From JAGTVB01 sp049282355 (GTDB taxonomy: Bacteria > Pseudomonadota > Gammaproteobacteria > HK1): 42,440 nt of DNA. Position 1 is the stretch's first letter; each line of letters begins with the position of its first letter. The translations under genes and the position numbers were made by a program. Positions 8,772 through 17,606 of the stretch are shown piece by piece. The stretch covers positions 1-42,440 of the forward strand of contig JBAPTW010000255.1 of assembly GCA_049282355.1 (NCBI GenBank). Reading direction: 5' to 3'. A model generated the notes under the pieces. It saw only the letters and a list, made by a program, of their open reading frames with translations. It ran no database searches and had not been told where the DNA came from.

Positions 8772-10106
8772 ATGTCCGGGTCGGTTGCGGTGAAAGCTCA
8801 AGCCGAAACGATGTTGCCGACGCGATTCGGTCGCTTCCGGGTCAAGATCTATTCCGACGACAACGGCCTTGAATCTCTGGCGATCATCGCGGGCACACTC
8901 GACACGAGCACTGAGATCCCCGTTCGGGTGCACTCCGCCTGCTTCACGTCGGAAGCGCTGGGCTCACTGAAATGCGACTGCAAGTACCAGCTGGACTTCG
9001 CGCTTGAATATATCTCGAATCACGGCGGAGTCGTGTTGTATCTACCGCAGGAGGGTCGCGGCGTCGGTCTGAGCAACAAGATCCGCGCCTATGCGTTGCA
9101 GGAACAGGGCTATGATACCGTAGACGCCAATCGGGCACTGGGTTTGCCGGACGATGCAAGAAGCTATCACCAAGCGGCGTTCGCGTTATGTGATCTGGGC
9201 ATCCACCGGATCAAGCTGATCACCAACAATCCTTGGAAGATCCGCGCCCTGCAAGCGCTCGGCATCGACGTTGTGGACCGTATTCCGATCCCACCCGTCA
9301 TCACCGTGCATTCCTTGCACTATCTGGAAACGAAACGCGTTCGAATGGGCCACCTACTCGAGCCGTTCATTCTAACGGACCGAAACGGTGGGCTCCAATG
9401 CAGGGCCTCGCAACCCAAACCACCGGGTAGTGTGCGGGAACGCCCGTTTGTTCATGCCAACCTTGCCTTGGATTGTCTGGGCAGAAGCGTCTCTGGCAAT
9501 GGGCAAACGGTTCCCTTGTCGTGTCCGCAGGACTGGCGCCGGGTTCATCAGCTGAGAGAACGTTATTCCGCCGTGGTGGTCGGCGCCCGTACCTGGATAG
9601 TGGACCAGCCACGGCTGACGGCACGGGAAGAACATTTGGGCCGCCAGCCGCGCCGGCAGCCGGACCGGGTCATTTTCGCCGGCAGCACGACCTGCGTCGT
9701 TGTGCAAGATCAGAGACGGTCCTTCGTCGTCGGCTCGGTCGCTCCCCCCGACGGCGTCATTCATGTTGCGGCAGCCGGTCACGAGCTGAGAGCCCCGTTG
9801 GCGGATTTGTATCGGCTGAACGTCCCTACCCTATTGGTGGAGGGCGGACTTACGTTGCTGCGTTCGTTCCTCCGGGAAAAGTTCGTCGAACTATTGACTG
9901 TTTATGTCAGAACCGATTGCCTGGACGCGGCGAAACGGGCACTCCACTTGGGTCTGCCCGAGCTCGACATGAAGGCCGTGCAGATCGAAAGATTTGGCAA
10001 TGGCGTACTGATCACCTACGGGGAGTACCCCGATCCGGAGTTGCATCCAGTACATGGCCATCGGCGACCGGGTCTTGATTTGACGAATGGGTATGAGAGC
10101 GGTTGA
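8772..10106 (+). CDS. GTP cyclohydrolase II fused to a RibD-type reductase domain
   Basis: A 444-residue two-domain enzyme. Residues ~15-195 are GTP cyclohydrolase II, which opens GTP to a diaminopyrimidine phosphoribosyl product. Zinc-binding Cys57, Cys68 and Cys70 (KCDC) are kept, as are the EGRGVGLSNKIRAYALQEQG block and the Asp128/Arg130 pair. Residues ~225-420 are a RibD C-terminal reductase domain (RPFVHANLALDCLG, VGARTWIVDQPRL, LLVEGGLTLLRSF). The RibD deaminase domain with its Cys/His zinc site is absent, as is RibB. The gene lies away from any rib genes and among tailoring enzymes, so a secondary pathway is likelier than riboflavin synthesis. The start ATG 8772 is preferred over an upstream GTG at 8679. 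The 3' end overlaps the transporter gene. Confidence 0.88.
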   Translation: MSGSVAVKAQAETMLPTRFGRFRVKIYSDDNGLESLAIIAGTLDTSTEIPVRVHSACFTSEALGSLKCDCKYQLDFALEYISNHGGVVLYLPQEGRGVGLSNKIRAYALQEQGYDTVDANRALGLPDDARSYHQAAFALCDLGIHRIKLITNNPWKIRALQALGIDVVDRIPIPPVITVHSLHYLETKRVRMGHLLEPFILTDRNGGLQCRASQPKPPGSVRERPFVHANLALDCLGRSVSGNGQTVPLSCPQDWRRVHQLRERYSAVVVGARTWIVDQPRLTAREEHLGRQPRRQPDRVIFAGSTTCVVVQDQRRSFVVGSVAPPDGVIHVAAAGHELRAPLADLYRLNVPTLLVEGGLTLLRSFLREKFVELLTVYVRTDCLDAAKRALHLGLPELDMKAVQIERFGNGVLITYGEYPDPELHPVHGHRRPGLDLTNGYESG

Positions 10107-11388
10107 CGCCACGTACTTCAATCGAACCGACCACGACGCATTTCTGATCAACGGTGGATTGACTACCCTCGCCCGCCGGTTCGCCAGTCCACAGGTAGTG
10201 CTGCCTTGGGTTTATACGTCCATTGGTGGCCCCCTCTTGCTCATCGGATTCCTCATTCCCAGTGTTCGAATGGGAAGCACCTTCGCGCAGATGGGCATCG
10301 TCCCGATGCTGCGCGCCATCAGCATCCGCAAATGGCTGAACGTCGCCGCGTGCCTGGCCATGGCGGCGCTACTCGCGCTCATCAGCTATGCCGTGTTCGG
10401 ACTCTCGAAAGATGCGGCGACGGTAATATTTTTCATCAGTACGATTGGTCTCGGCGCCTGCAATGGCATCGTCGAGTTGACTTCTCAGGAAGTCATGGCG
10501 AAAACCATCGCGCCTCGGCATATCGCGAGGCTCGTCGCCAGGCAGACGTCCATAGGCGGATTCGTAACCTTGGCGCTCGCCCTGGGGATCTATCTGTGGG
10601 ATCCGTATCCCGACTCCCGCGGGAGCCATCTGGTGCTGATCGGTATGGCGGCATTGATATGGGTGACGGCGGCCTTCAGCTTCGCGGCCATCGGAGAGAA
10701 GCCGAGCCCGATTCAGCGCAAGCGGTCAGTGTGGTCGGAAGTACGTAAAGGCGCCGAGCTGTACAAACGTGACCGCTGGTTCCGGCGCTATACGGCAACG
10801 CGTGTTCTGTTCCTCTCGGTCGGGCTGGCGATGCCCTTCTATTCGATTCACGCGGCTTCGTTCCACCAGGTCAGCGCGCATAATCTGAGCATCTTCGTCA
10901 TCAGCACGGGGCTGGCGAATTTGGTCAGTGGTTTGGTATGGGCCAGATTGTTGAGCGCGAGTCCCGCCATTGTTCTCGTTCTGGCCGGATTGCTGGCAGC
11001 GGCCGCGGGCGGCGTCGCGTTGGCGCACGAAGTCCTGCCTCGCATGCAACCACCCCTCCTCTATGCCGTTGTTTTGGCCTTGGTAGAGCTCGCGGTGCAG
11101 GGCATCCTTCTCTCTTCGAAGACGTACGTAGCATTGATCGCGCCCGCCAAGAATCGCCCGTTGTATCTGGCGTTCAACAACATGTTGCTAGGATTCCTGG
11201 CTATTGGGGTTTCGGGCGTCTTGGGCTTCGTTGCTCATATGACCCATATTGCGTGGGCACTGGGCGCACTGATGGTTCTCGCGCTTATCGCGAGCACGAG
11301 CGCGCTGTTCCTGGTCCCCCCGCCGCAAGGTCACCGAATCCTGACAGCCCGTGTGAGAGCGCCATGCGACCATACCCGCAACAGATAA
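10087..11388 (+). CDS. Major-facilitator-type transporter
   Basis: A 433-residue integral membrane protein with about 10-12 hydrophobic segments spread over its length (for example VVLPWVYTSIGGPLLLIGFL, IVLVLAGLLAAAAGGVALA, MLLGFLAIGVSGVLGFVA). A basic central loop (about GEKPSPIQRKR) separates two halves, as in MFS carriers. Its ATG at 10087 (alternative 10093) lies inside the last 20 bp of the cyclohydrolase gene, so translation is coupled. Export of the cluster product is the natural reading, though substrate and direction are not shown by sequence. Confidence 0.78.
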   Translation: MGMRAVDATYFNRTDHDAFLINGGLTTLARRFASPQVVLPWVYTSIGGPLLLIGFLIPSVRMGSTFAQMGIVPMLRAISIRKWLNVAACLAMAALLALISYAVFGLSKDAATVIFFISTIGLGACNGIVELTSQEVMAKTIAPRHIARLVARQTSIGGFVTLALALGIYLWDPYPDSRGSHLVLIGMAALIWVTAAFSFAAIGEKPSPIQRKRSVWSEVRKGAELYKRDRWFRRYTATRVLFLSVGLAMPFYSIHAASFHQVSAHNLSIFVISTGLANLVSGLVWARLLSASPAIVLVLAGLLAAAAGGVALAHEVLPRMQPPLLYAVVLALVELAVQGILLSSKTYVALIAPAKNRPLYLAFNNMLLGFLAIGVSGVLGFVAHMTHIAWALGALMVLALIASTSALFLVPPPQGHRILTARVRAPCDHTRNR

Positions 11389-11405
11389 TCGCCTCAGGGG
11401 CAGTA

Positions 11406-13214
11406 ATGCGGTACCAATGCGTCCGCGCAGTGGCCCTGCTGGTAGCCCTATCGCTCGCCGCATGCAATGATCTATCGCGACACGAGACTCAGCGCTCGCC
11501 CATCACCATCAGCCCAACCTTGCCGCAAGACATTGCCGGCGGCGCCGAAGCTGCCGGACTGCGCGATGCCGCACGATTCGCCTGGCAACAAATGTTCGCG
11601 CTGGTCTGGCCTGCGGCGCCCCAAACCGGGGCGCTGGGCTCCCGTGGCGTGCCCGACGAGAACCGCCGGCTAAGTGATGGTCGTCATCATGGACCGTTGG
11701 TGTGGGAGACCTTCCGCTGCAAGACCGAGATCTTTCCGGGCGTTGACTATCCTCGCGGACATGAACGGGGTCCGGCGCTTGACTACGGCTTCGACCATCC
11801 ACCCCGGTACCAGTTTAACCCCGTCAAGGTCGGGCACTATCCAGACCTCGCGGGCGGCCAAGTGCCGACGTGCCACTCGCAGGTCTCGACGCCGACATCG
11901 AATCCTCCCTGGATCAATCTTTCCGAGGCGCACGAAGTGGGACCCGAGCAGATGTTTGCCGGCGCCGCGCCGAAGGTCGATGACTCCAGCCAGCGGATAT
12001 TTTATGCAGTCAAGGGCAACCGCGTGGAGTATACGTACGTGGCGGCAAACGGTTGGTATGACGGGCAAAATCCCGGCACGACCATTCCTTACGCTGCCAC
12101 GCGGGCCTACGTCGCCGGCCAGTTCCGCAATCCACCGGCGGGTTCCACCGATCTCGTGAGCTTCCCGGTGGGAAGCATCGAGATCAAGTCAGCCTGGCGG
12201 CGTCTGACCGGGGATGAGCTCGCAAGTGGCCGCTTCTACACGACGATGGCACGATCTTACCGTTGGCAAGATTCAGATCGGACGTATGCGGGCGTCCCTG
12301 GAAATAACAACTACCCCTGTTACGTTGACGACGAATGGGGGCTGGTCGGCCTGCATATCAAAAGCAAGACGCCATCGGCCCCTTACTCCATTTGGGCCAC
12401 GTTCGAACAGGCCGACAACTTGCTCGACGCGGTGGGCCGTCCGATCGAGGACGAAGCAGGCAATCTCATCCGCAACCAGGAAGCGCCCGCCACCGCGCCG
12501 CTGATCGTGTCACGAAACGCCATCGCCGCGAACCCCGCCACCGCCGACACCATCCAGCGATTGACCCCGGCCGTAGCCCACAGCGCCCCCGGAGCGCGCC
12601 TTTATTACAGCAATGCAGCGGGGACACCGACCCCGCAGGGTACGATCTCCATCAACCGCCGCGTCCATCCCATCCCGGAACCTGTCATCGAGGTGAACCG
12701 GGTAGCCCATGCAGCCCTCGAAACATACCTCAGAGCCCAGGGCAGCGATCATTCTCCGTGGCGATATTACAAGCTGGTGAGCGTCCAATGGCGGCCTGCC
12801 GACAAGCCGATCCCTGGCGAAGACTGGACGGGCGATCCCGAGAACCCCGATGACGTGCTGAAGTATCCGGCCGTCTACTACCAGGCCAATATCACCATGG
12901 AAACGAGCCATCGGCTGCAGAGATTCAGCGGACTGGTGCAAGCACGACTTCCTACGCCTTACACAAAGACCCCGGTGCAGGACTTGATCAGTGATTTCGA
13001 TCTCGACGGCACGCCGGTCAAGAACGTGCAACACAATGCCGCCCAGCCCGATGGTCGCATTCCCGGTTACAACATGGGAGGCTGTATGGGCTGCCATGGC
13101 CAGATGCAGCAGGCGGGTTACGATTTCAGCTTCATTCTCCGGCGAGGCCGGGTGGACGCTCCCGAAATCGATGAGGTCAGACGGCCCACTATCCAGACCA
13201 TGTTGGGCCGGTAG
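11406..13214 (+). CDS. Lipoprotein with C-terminal CXXCH haem motif (paralogue 2)
   Basis: A 602-residue lipoprotein. The start ATG 11406 follows AGGGGCAGTA, a good ribosome-binding site, and gives a short signal ending in the lipobox LAAC (Cys20). The frame is open further upstream, but only in antisense-like sequence under the transporter gene. A single CMGCH lies at residues 560-564. It is a clear paralogue of the protein at 6856-8616: shared blocks include PQDIAGGA, MFAGAAP, TGDELASGRFYTT, LHIKSKTPSAP and YDFSFIL. It is probably attached to a membrane facing the periplasm with one covalent haem. The two paralogues bracket the cyclohydrolase fusion and transporter, which suggests a shared redox step or handling of the exported product. 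Confidence 0.83.
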   Translation: MRYQCVRAVALLVALSLAACNDLSRHETQRSPITISPTLPQDIAGGAEAAGLRDAARFAWQQMFALVWPAAPQTGALGSRGVPDENRRLSDGRHHGPLVWETFRCKTEIFPGVDYPRGHERGPALDYGFDHPPRYQFNPVKVGHYPDLAGGQVPTCHSQVSTPTSNPPWINLSEAHEVGPEQMFAGAAPKVDDSSQRIFYAVKGNRVEYTYVAANGWYDGQNPGTTIPYAATRAYVAGQFRNPPAGSTDLVSFPVGSIEIKSAWRRLTGDELASGRFYTTMARSYRWQDSDRTYAGVPGNNNYPCYVDDEWGLVGLHIKSKTPSAPYSIWATFEQADNLLDAVGRPIEDEAGNLIRNQEAPATAPLIVSRNAIAANPATADTIQRLTPAVAHSAPGARLYYSNAAGTPTPQGTISINRRVHPIPEPVIEVNRVAHAALETYLRAQGSDHSPWRYYKLVSVQWRPADKPIPGEDWTGDPENPDDVLKYPAVYYQANITMETSHRLQRFSGLVQARLPTPYTKTPVQDLISDFDLDGTPVKNVQHNAAQPDGRIPGYNMGGCMGCHGQMQQAGYDFSFILRRGRVDAPEIDEVRRPTIQTMLGR

Positions 13215-13291
13215 TGAGCCGGTGTGGGGAGCGACCGTATGCGCGCTTGCCGGTTCTCGGGAGCTCGTTTTCATCGCGAGAGGATCATTCA

Positions 13292-15187
13292 ATGGCCATC
13301 TACACTGACGATCTCTTGTCTAGAGATCGGGATCCAGAGCTCGGCTGCGCGGAACGCTTCGATCGCCATCGTGGGCCTGTCACCTGCGTCGCTGGAATTC
13401 CAGGCACCCACACGGCGGTGACCGCAGGCTACGATTCCGCGGTGGGCTACGTCGATCTGGAGCAGGGCCAAATCGAGCTCCTCGGTTACCATCGCCACTT
13501 GGTCAACCGCATCGTCGTCAATGAGCACGGTACCCGTGCCGCTTCGTGCTCCTCGGACTACACCATCGTTCTCTGGGATCTGGAGACCCGCCGGCCGCTG
13601 CGGACCTTGCGGGGCCATTGGGACGATGTCGAAGATTTCGCGTTCGTCGATGACGACACCGGTATTTCCGTTGCCAGGGACCATCGGGTCTTCATCTGGG
13701 ATCTGCGAACCGGCGCGGTTCGGCGGATCCTGCAGGAACACGAAAAGGACGTTCTGGCGGTGGAGTACGCGAAAGGCAGGATCTACTCCTCCGGCGACGA
13801 CATGACCCTGCGGCAATGGGATCTTCAATCCGGCGAGCTGCTGCGGACATGGGGCCCCTTCGAGGAGGAGACCGATACCTGCGCCATCGACCCGCTCAAT
13901 GATCGCGTCGTGCTAGGAGCAGATGATGGCTGCATGCGAATATTCGATAGTGGTACGGGCGAGGCGATAACAACCATTCGAGCGCACGGCTCAGGCATCA
14001 AAAAGATCGCAGTTTCCCCAACGAGCGGCGACATTCTCTCGGCTGCCTACGACCAGCGGATCCTGGTCTGGGGAGCCGCATCTTTCGACCTCAAGGTGGA
14101 GCTAGACAGGCATCCGGCAGTCTGGGAACGCTCGTTCAACTGGTCGCCCGATGGTGCCAAGATTCTCGCCGGTACCTTCGACGGGACGGTATTGCTCTGG
14201 GATGCTTATAGCGGCCGTCGCCTGGCCGAGATGGGCCGGCAAGGTGGTGTGCCCGGTAATGCCTGTTTCAACGACGTGTCGTCAGATTCGACCGGCAATA
14301 TGGCGATCGTCAGCGACGATGGTTTGCTGAGACTGGCGCGCCTAAATCCGGTGGAAGCGAAGTGGACTGGAGCGGTCGTGCCGCGGTCGGGGCGCGTGTT
14401 GATGAACAGCGTCACCCTGGACGACGGGCGCGGCGTCGTGGTCGCCGGAGCCCACGATCAGACGCTGCACATCTTTCGGATCAAGGACCAGGGTATTGAG
14501 GACGAGCGTGACGTTTCCCTCCAAGAGGGCCCTGTGAACTGCGTGCGAGTGGCGCATATTCCGGGCTCCGGTGACGAGGCCTTCGTCGCCTGTTACAGCG
14601 GAGCCATCCTGCGAGTGGCATTGGACGGCGATATCCGCGGCAGGATCCGGGTGCATGAGGGCGCCGTGAAAGCCCTGCGCATCCATCCCCGGCGGCCAGT
14701 CGGCGTGAGCTGCGGCGCCGACGGTCTGCTTCTGAGCTGGGACTTCGACGGCCGCTTACTGGCGCGATTCCATGGCCACACGGCCATCGTGGACGACGTG
14801 GACCTCGATCCGTCCGGAGAGCTTATCGCCAGCGTCTCCCGGGACTTCACCCTCAAGGTCTACGACCAAGAAAGCGGCAGGATGCGTCATTCGATAGCGC
14901 TCGGGCACCAATCTCCGAAATCGGTTCTCTTCTGGAATTCCGACACGGTCGTCGTCGGCAACTACTGGGGTTATCTACTGCATGTGGATCTTCGCAGCGA
15001 AAAAGTCGCCCGACGCAAGATCGCCGAAAACGGCATCAGCGCATTGTCGCGCAGCGGCGACTACCTGGTGGCGGTATCTTACGACGGGACGGTCAGTCTG
15101 GTGAGCCCCGTGGATCTAGCAGTTGTAAGAACCTTGAGAGCGATGGTCCAGAAGCTGGCGGTGCACGATGTGACCGATACTGCCTAA
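13292..15187 (+). CDS. WD40-repeat beta-propeller protein
   Basis: A 631-residue cytoplasmic protein built almost wholly of WD40 repeats. Recurrent unit endings include TIVLWDLETRR, RVFIWDLRTG, TLRQWDLQSG, RILVWGAAS, TVLLWDAYSG, LLLSWDFDG and TLKVYDQESG. The number of units would fit about two seven-bladed propellers. The start ATG 13292 is preceded by AGAGGA at a good distance; a longer frame opens at 13214 but lacks such a site. There is no signal peptide. WD-repeat proteins accompany GTP cyclohydrolase II and methyltransferase genes in toxoflavin clusters (ToxC), which is the best functional hint. It may be a scaffold or an enzyme; the sequence does not decide. Confidence 0.88.
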   Translation: MAIYTDDLLSRDRDPELGCAERFDRHRGPVTCVAGIPGTHTAVTAGYDSAVGYVDLEQGQIELLGYHRHLVNRIVVNEHGTRAASCSSDYTIVLWDLETRRPLRTLRGHWDDVEDFAFVDDDTGISVARDHRVFIWDLRTGAVRRILQEHEKDVLAVEYAKGRIYSSGDDMTLRQWDLQSGELLRTWGPFEEETDTCAIDPLNDRVVLGADDGCMRIFDSGTGEAITTIRAHGSGIKKIAVSPTSGDILSAAYDQRILVWGAASFDLKVELDRHPAVWERSFNWSPDGAKILAGTFDGTVLLWDAYSGRRLAEMGRQGGVPGNACFNDVSSDSTGNMAIVSDDGLLRLARLNPVEAKWTGAVVPRSGRVLMNSVTLDDGRGVVVAGAHDQTLHIFRIKDQGIEDERDVSLQEGPVNCVRVAHIPGSGDEAFVACYSGAILRVALDGDIRGRIRVHEGAVKALRIHPRRPVGVSCGADGLLLSWDFDGRLLARFHGHTAIVDDVDLDPSGELIASVSRDFTLKVYDQESGRMRHSIALGHQSPKSVLFWNSDTVVVGNYWGYLLHVDLRSEKVARRKIAENGISALSRSGDYLVAVSYDGTVSLVSPVDLAVVRTLRAMVQKLAVHDVTDTA

Positions 15188-15263
15188 GGTCTCGTCCACA
15201 CATGGAGTTGCGCTTGCGTATACGCGACGTTTCAACACACTTGCGGTTCGAGACCGCTCCACC

Positions 15264-16016
15264 ATGATCCGATTCGTGGTTTTGGCGACACCGAGGACCG
15301 GAAGCAACTGGCTCTGTTCACTCCTGGACTCACACCCGGACATCCTCTGCCATCATGAAATCTTTAATCCCGAAGGCATTCACTATGCCTTGTCGGCCCG
15401 CGGCGGCACGCTCGACTTCGGAACTGTGGAACACAGGGACAGCGATCCATTGCAGGTCCTCGAGCGCGTTTGGCACGACACCCTGGGTTTTCCCGTCGTC
15501 GGCTTCAAGCTCAACCGTGGACAGAGTCTGGTGGTGTTGAATCGTGTGCTGCGCGATCGAGCCGTACGAAAAATCATCATCAAGCGGGCCAACCGAATCA
15601 AGACCTTCGTTTCCGAGCGAATTGCCGAGGTCACGGGAGAGTGGGAAAGCTATCGGGAATCGGAGCTCAGTGGCAAGCAGGTTACCGTCGCGGTCGATCC
15701 GGCCGAACTATGCCGGCACGTTGTCGCCAACCAGCGCTTTTATCAAGAAATCCACCAGTCGCTCGACGACACGGCGCAATCGGCAATGGAAATTCACTAT
15801 GAAAAGCTCACCGATCCGCAAGAGCTCGCCCGCGCACTGTCGTTCCTGGGGGTATCGCCCGCCGCGAAGCTGACCGCGGGAACGCGCAAACAAAATGTCC
15901 GGTCTCTCCAAGAGCTGATATCGAACATCGACGATCTCAGGACTCGGCTCGAGGGCTCCGAGCTGGAACAGGATTTGTCCTGCGATGAGTTCCAATCGCG
16001 AGGGCACACAAGATGA
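15264..16016 (+). CDS. Sulfotransferase-like protein (PAPS-dependent)
   Basis: A 250-residue protein of the sulfotransferase superfamily (Stf0/NodH-like). The 5'-phosphosulfate binding loop TPRTGSNWL is at residues 9-17, and the region KIIIKRANRIKTFVS corresponds to the 3'-phosphate site. It should move a sulfo group from PAPS to a hydroxyl or amine, probably on the cluster product. The stop overlaps the next gene's ATG (ATGA), so the two are translationally coupled. It starts 76 bp after the WD40 gene. A second, divergent member lies at 18653-19456. Confidence 0.75.
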   Translation: MIRFVVLATPRTGSNWLCSLLDSHPDILCHHEIFNPEGIHYALSARGGTLDFGTVEHRDSDPLQVLERVWHDTLGFPVVGFKLNRGQSLVVLNRVLRDRAVRKIIIKRANRIKTFVSERIAEVTGEWESYRESELSGKQVTVAVDPAELCRHVVANQRFYQEIHQSLDDTAQSAMEIHYEKLTDPQELARALSFLGVSPAAKLTAGTRKQNVRSLQELISNIDDLRTRLEGSELEQDLSCDEFQSRGHTR

Positions 16017-16696
16017 CCGCACTCGAAGACTACAGTGGCGTGGAATACTGGGACGACTATCACGCGACCGGCATTCCGGCCAATGTGAACAACCGGAGCC
16101 ATGAGCGAAGCTGGCTGAATTGTTTTGTTCCAGCCCTTGTCGAGTGCCGGGCACGACGCATCCTGGATCTGGGGTGTGGTTCAGGGAAAGGGGCCATGGA
16201 GCTCGGTAGAAGAGGGTTCGAGGTCACCGGCATCGACATTTCGCTGGTGGCCATTGAGTATGCACAGGATCAGGCGGCTCGTGAAGGTCTTTCGATTCGT
16301 TTCGAGCAGGGAGACGTAGCCGAACCGTTACCCTTTCCCGAGAGCAGCTTTGATGCCGTTATCAGCAATCTAACGCTCCACATGTTTTCGCAAGCGGTGG
16401 CGCATCGAGTCGTGGCAGAGGCTCGCCGTTGTTTGAAAACGGGCGGCTTGTTGCTGTTTCACGTGAACTCAACCTTGGACATTCCCTACCGCACCAAGCG
16501 ACAAGCCCCGGCCGTCAAAGTGGGACCTGATTTCTATCGGTTAGGCAAGGGACAGACCATGCGATTCTATTCCGAGACCGCCTGTCGAGATCTGTTGGCG
16601 GGGTGGACGTTGCTCCAGCTCGAGCACATACAAACCAAGCGTCCCGACGGTGAGATTCAAAAGTGTGCCTGGCGATGCGTCGCCCGAAGACCCTAG
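16013..16696 (+). CDS. Class I SAM-dependent methyltransferase
   Basis: A 227-residue methyltransferase with the Rossmann SAM site ILDLGCGSGKG (residues 50-60), the acidic loop in VTGIDIS, and later FDAVISNLTLHMF (motif IV region) and RCLKTGGLLLFHVN. It belongs to the Methyltransf_11/25 group of small-molecule methyltransferases. Its ATG overlaps the sulfotransferase stop by 4 bp. In toxoflavin clusters the methyltransferase ToxA completes the azapteridine, so an N- or O-methylation of a GTP-derived core is plausible here. The next gene converges from the right with a 5-bp gap. Confidence 0.88.
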   Translation: MTALEDYSGVEYWDDYHATGIPANVNNRSHERSWLNCFVPALVECRARRILDLGCGSGKGAMELGRRGFEVTGIDISLVAIEYAQDQAAREGLSIRFEQGDVAEPLPFPESSFDAVISNLTLHMFSQAVAHRVVAEARRCLKTGGLLLFHVNSTLDIPYRTKRQAPAVKVGPDFYRLGKGQTMRFYSETACRDLLAGWTLLQLEHIQTKRPDGEIQKCAWRCVARRP

Positions 16697-16701
16697 TCGA
16701 G

Positions 16702-17484
16702 TCAACCGATCAAGCGTTCCTGGATGGCCGCCTCGAAGACCGCTGACAAACGCTCGATGGCAAACTGGCGGTCTGCAGGCCGCCAGTTCATCTTGTTGCG
16801 CATACCAAATCCGCCGGGCGTCTTGTTGGCATCCAGAATGTAGATGCGCCCGTCATCGTTGGCACGCAAGATGTCGAGCTCGCCGAAGTCTAGCCCCATG
16901 CGACGACAGAATTCCAAAATCCCGGTCTGCTCATCCGCATCGAAAACCGCTTGCACGTCGGTTACACGCGCCGATTGCTTGGTAGTCTTGATCGAATCGC
17001 GAGGAATGTCTTTCTCCATGGTATAGAGAATCGGCATGGAATCGAGCACGATCGGCACGCGGTACTCGATCATGTGGCCGTCGCGATGGGATTCGATGAC
17101 TTTCTGATAGACGAAGCGCTCATCCCTGGCGGAGACGGGGCATTCAATGATCGAGCCGCCCTGGGCGTTCTCGTCATGCTTCTTGACACAGGCGCCACGA
17201 TGTTGGATCGGGTCGACAAACGTCGAATACCCGAATACCGCGTTAAATACCCTCTCAACTCGGTGCTTGCTGATGTCTTGGCAATGGAGATTCAGCACCG
17301 GCTTGCGGACGGCGATCTCCTGTAACACCGGAGAGTCATCGAGCCAGGTACGATCCTGCCAAGCCATGGCGAAATCGAAGGAATCGTTCGGATCGAGAGT
17401 CGCAAAATAGCCGAGTCGCATGAAGATCGCGACGATGGTATAGAACTCCTTGTCGGGATACTCGGGGAAAAATAGTACTTTCAT
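16702..17484 (-). CDS. ATP-grasp ligase
   Basis: A 260-residue protein with features of the ATP-grasp fold. YQKVIES in the middle fits the ATP-lysine strand, DFGELDILRANDDGRIYILD (about 199-218) carries the acidic metal ligands, and DANKTPGG (218-225) has the typical Asn. Such enzymes form amide or thioester bonds through an acyl phosphate. The start at ATG 17484 is preferred over a frame opening at 17520. It is transcribed against the methyltransferase, with 5 bp between their ends, and diverges from the glycosyltransferase at 17607. It probably joins an amino acid or acid to the core. Its own substrate is unknown. Confidence 0.72.
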   Translation of the reverse strand: MKVLFFPEYPDKEFYTIVAIFMRLGYFATLDPNDSFDFAMAWQDRTWLDDSPVLQEIAVRKPVLNLHCQDISKHRVERVFNAVFGYSTFVDPIQHRGACVKKHDENAQGGSIIECPVSARDERFVYQKVIESHRDGHMIEYRVPIVLDSMPILYTMEKDIPRDSIKTTKQSARVTDVQAVFDADEQTGILEFCRRMGLDFGELDILRANDDGRIYILDANKTPGGFGMRNKMNWRPADRQFAIERLSAVFEAAIQERLIG

Positions 17485-17606
17485 CGTATCCTGAGCCCGT
17501 ACTTTCCGGCCTGACCCCAAGCCCCATCGAGCCAGGATGGAAGAACACTTCTAAGTTCTCAACCGCTGTCTGGCAACGACGCGACCCGCATTGTACTCTA
17601 CCGCGG

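Noticed and set aside
8772..10106. Housekeeping riboflavin gene (ribBA or ribD)
   Set aside because: No RibB or deaminase domain, no rib neighbours, and no FMN-riboswitch-like structure was apparent upstream.
10938..11405. N-terminal extension of the lipoprotein frame
   Set aside because: It overlaps the transporter gene in another frame, is Arg/Gly/Ser-rich, and the ATG at 11406 has both a ribosome-binding site and a proper lipoprotein signal.
12510..13292. 260-codon open frame on the minus strand
   Set aside because: Antisense to the second CXXCH protein gene with no protein-family features; a shadow.
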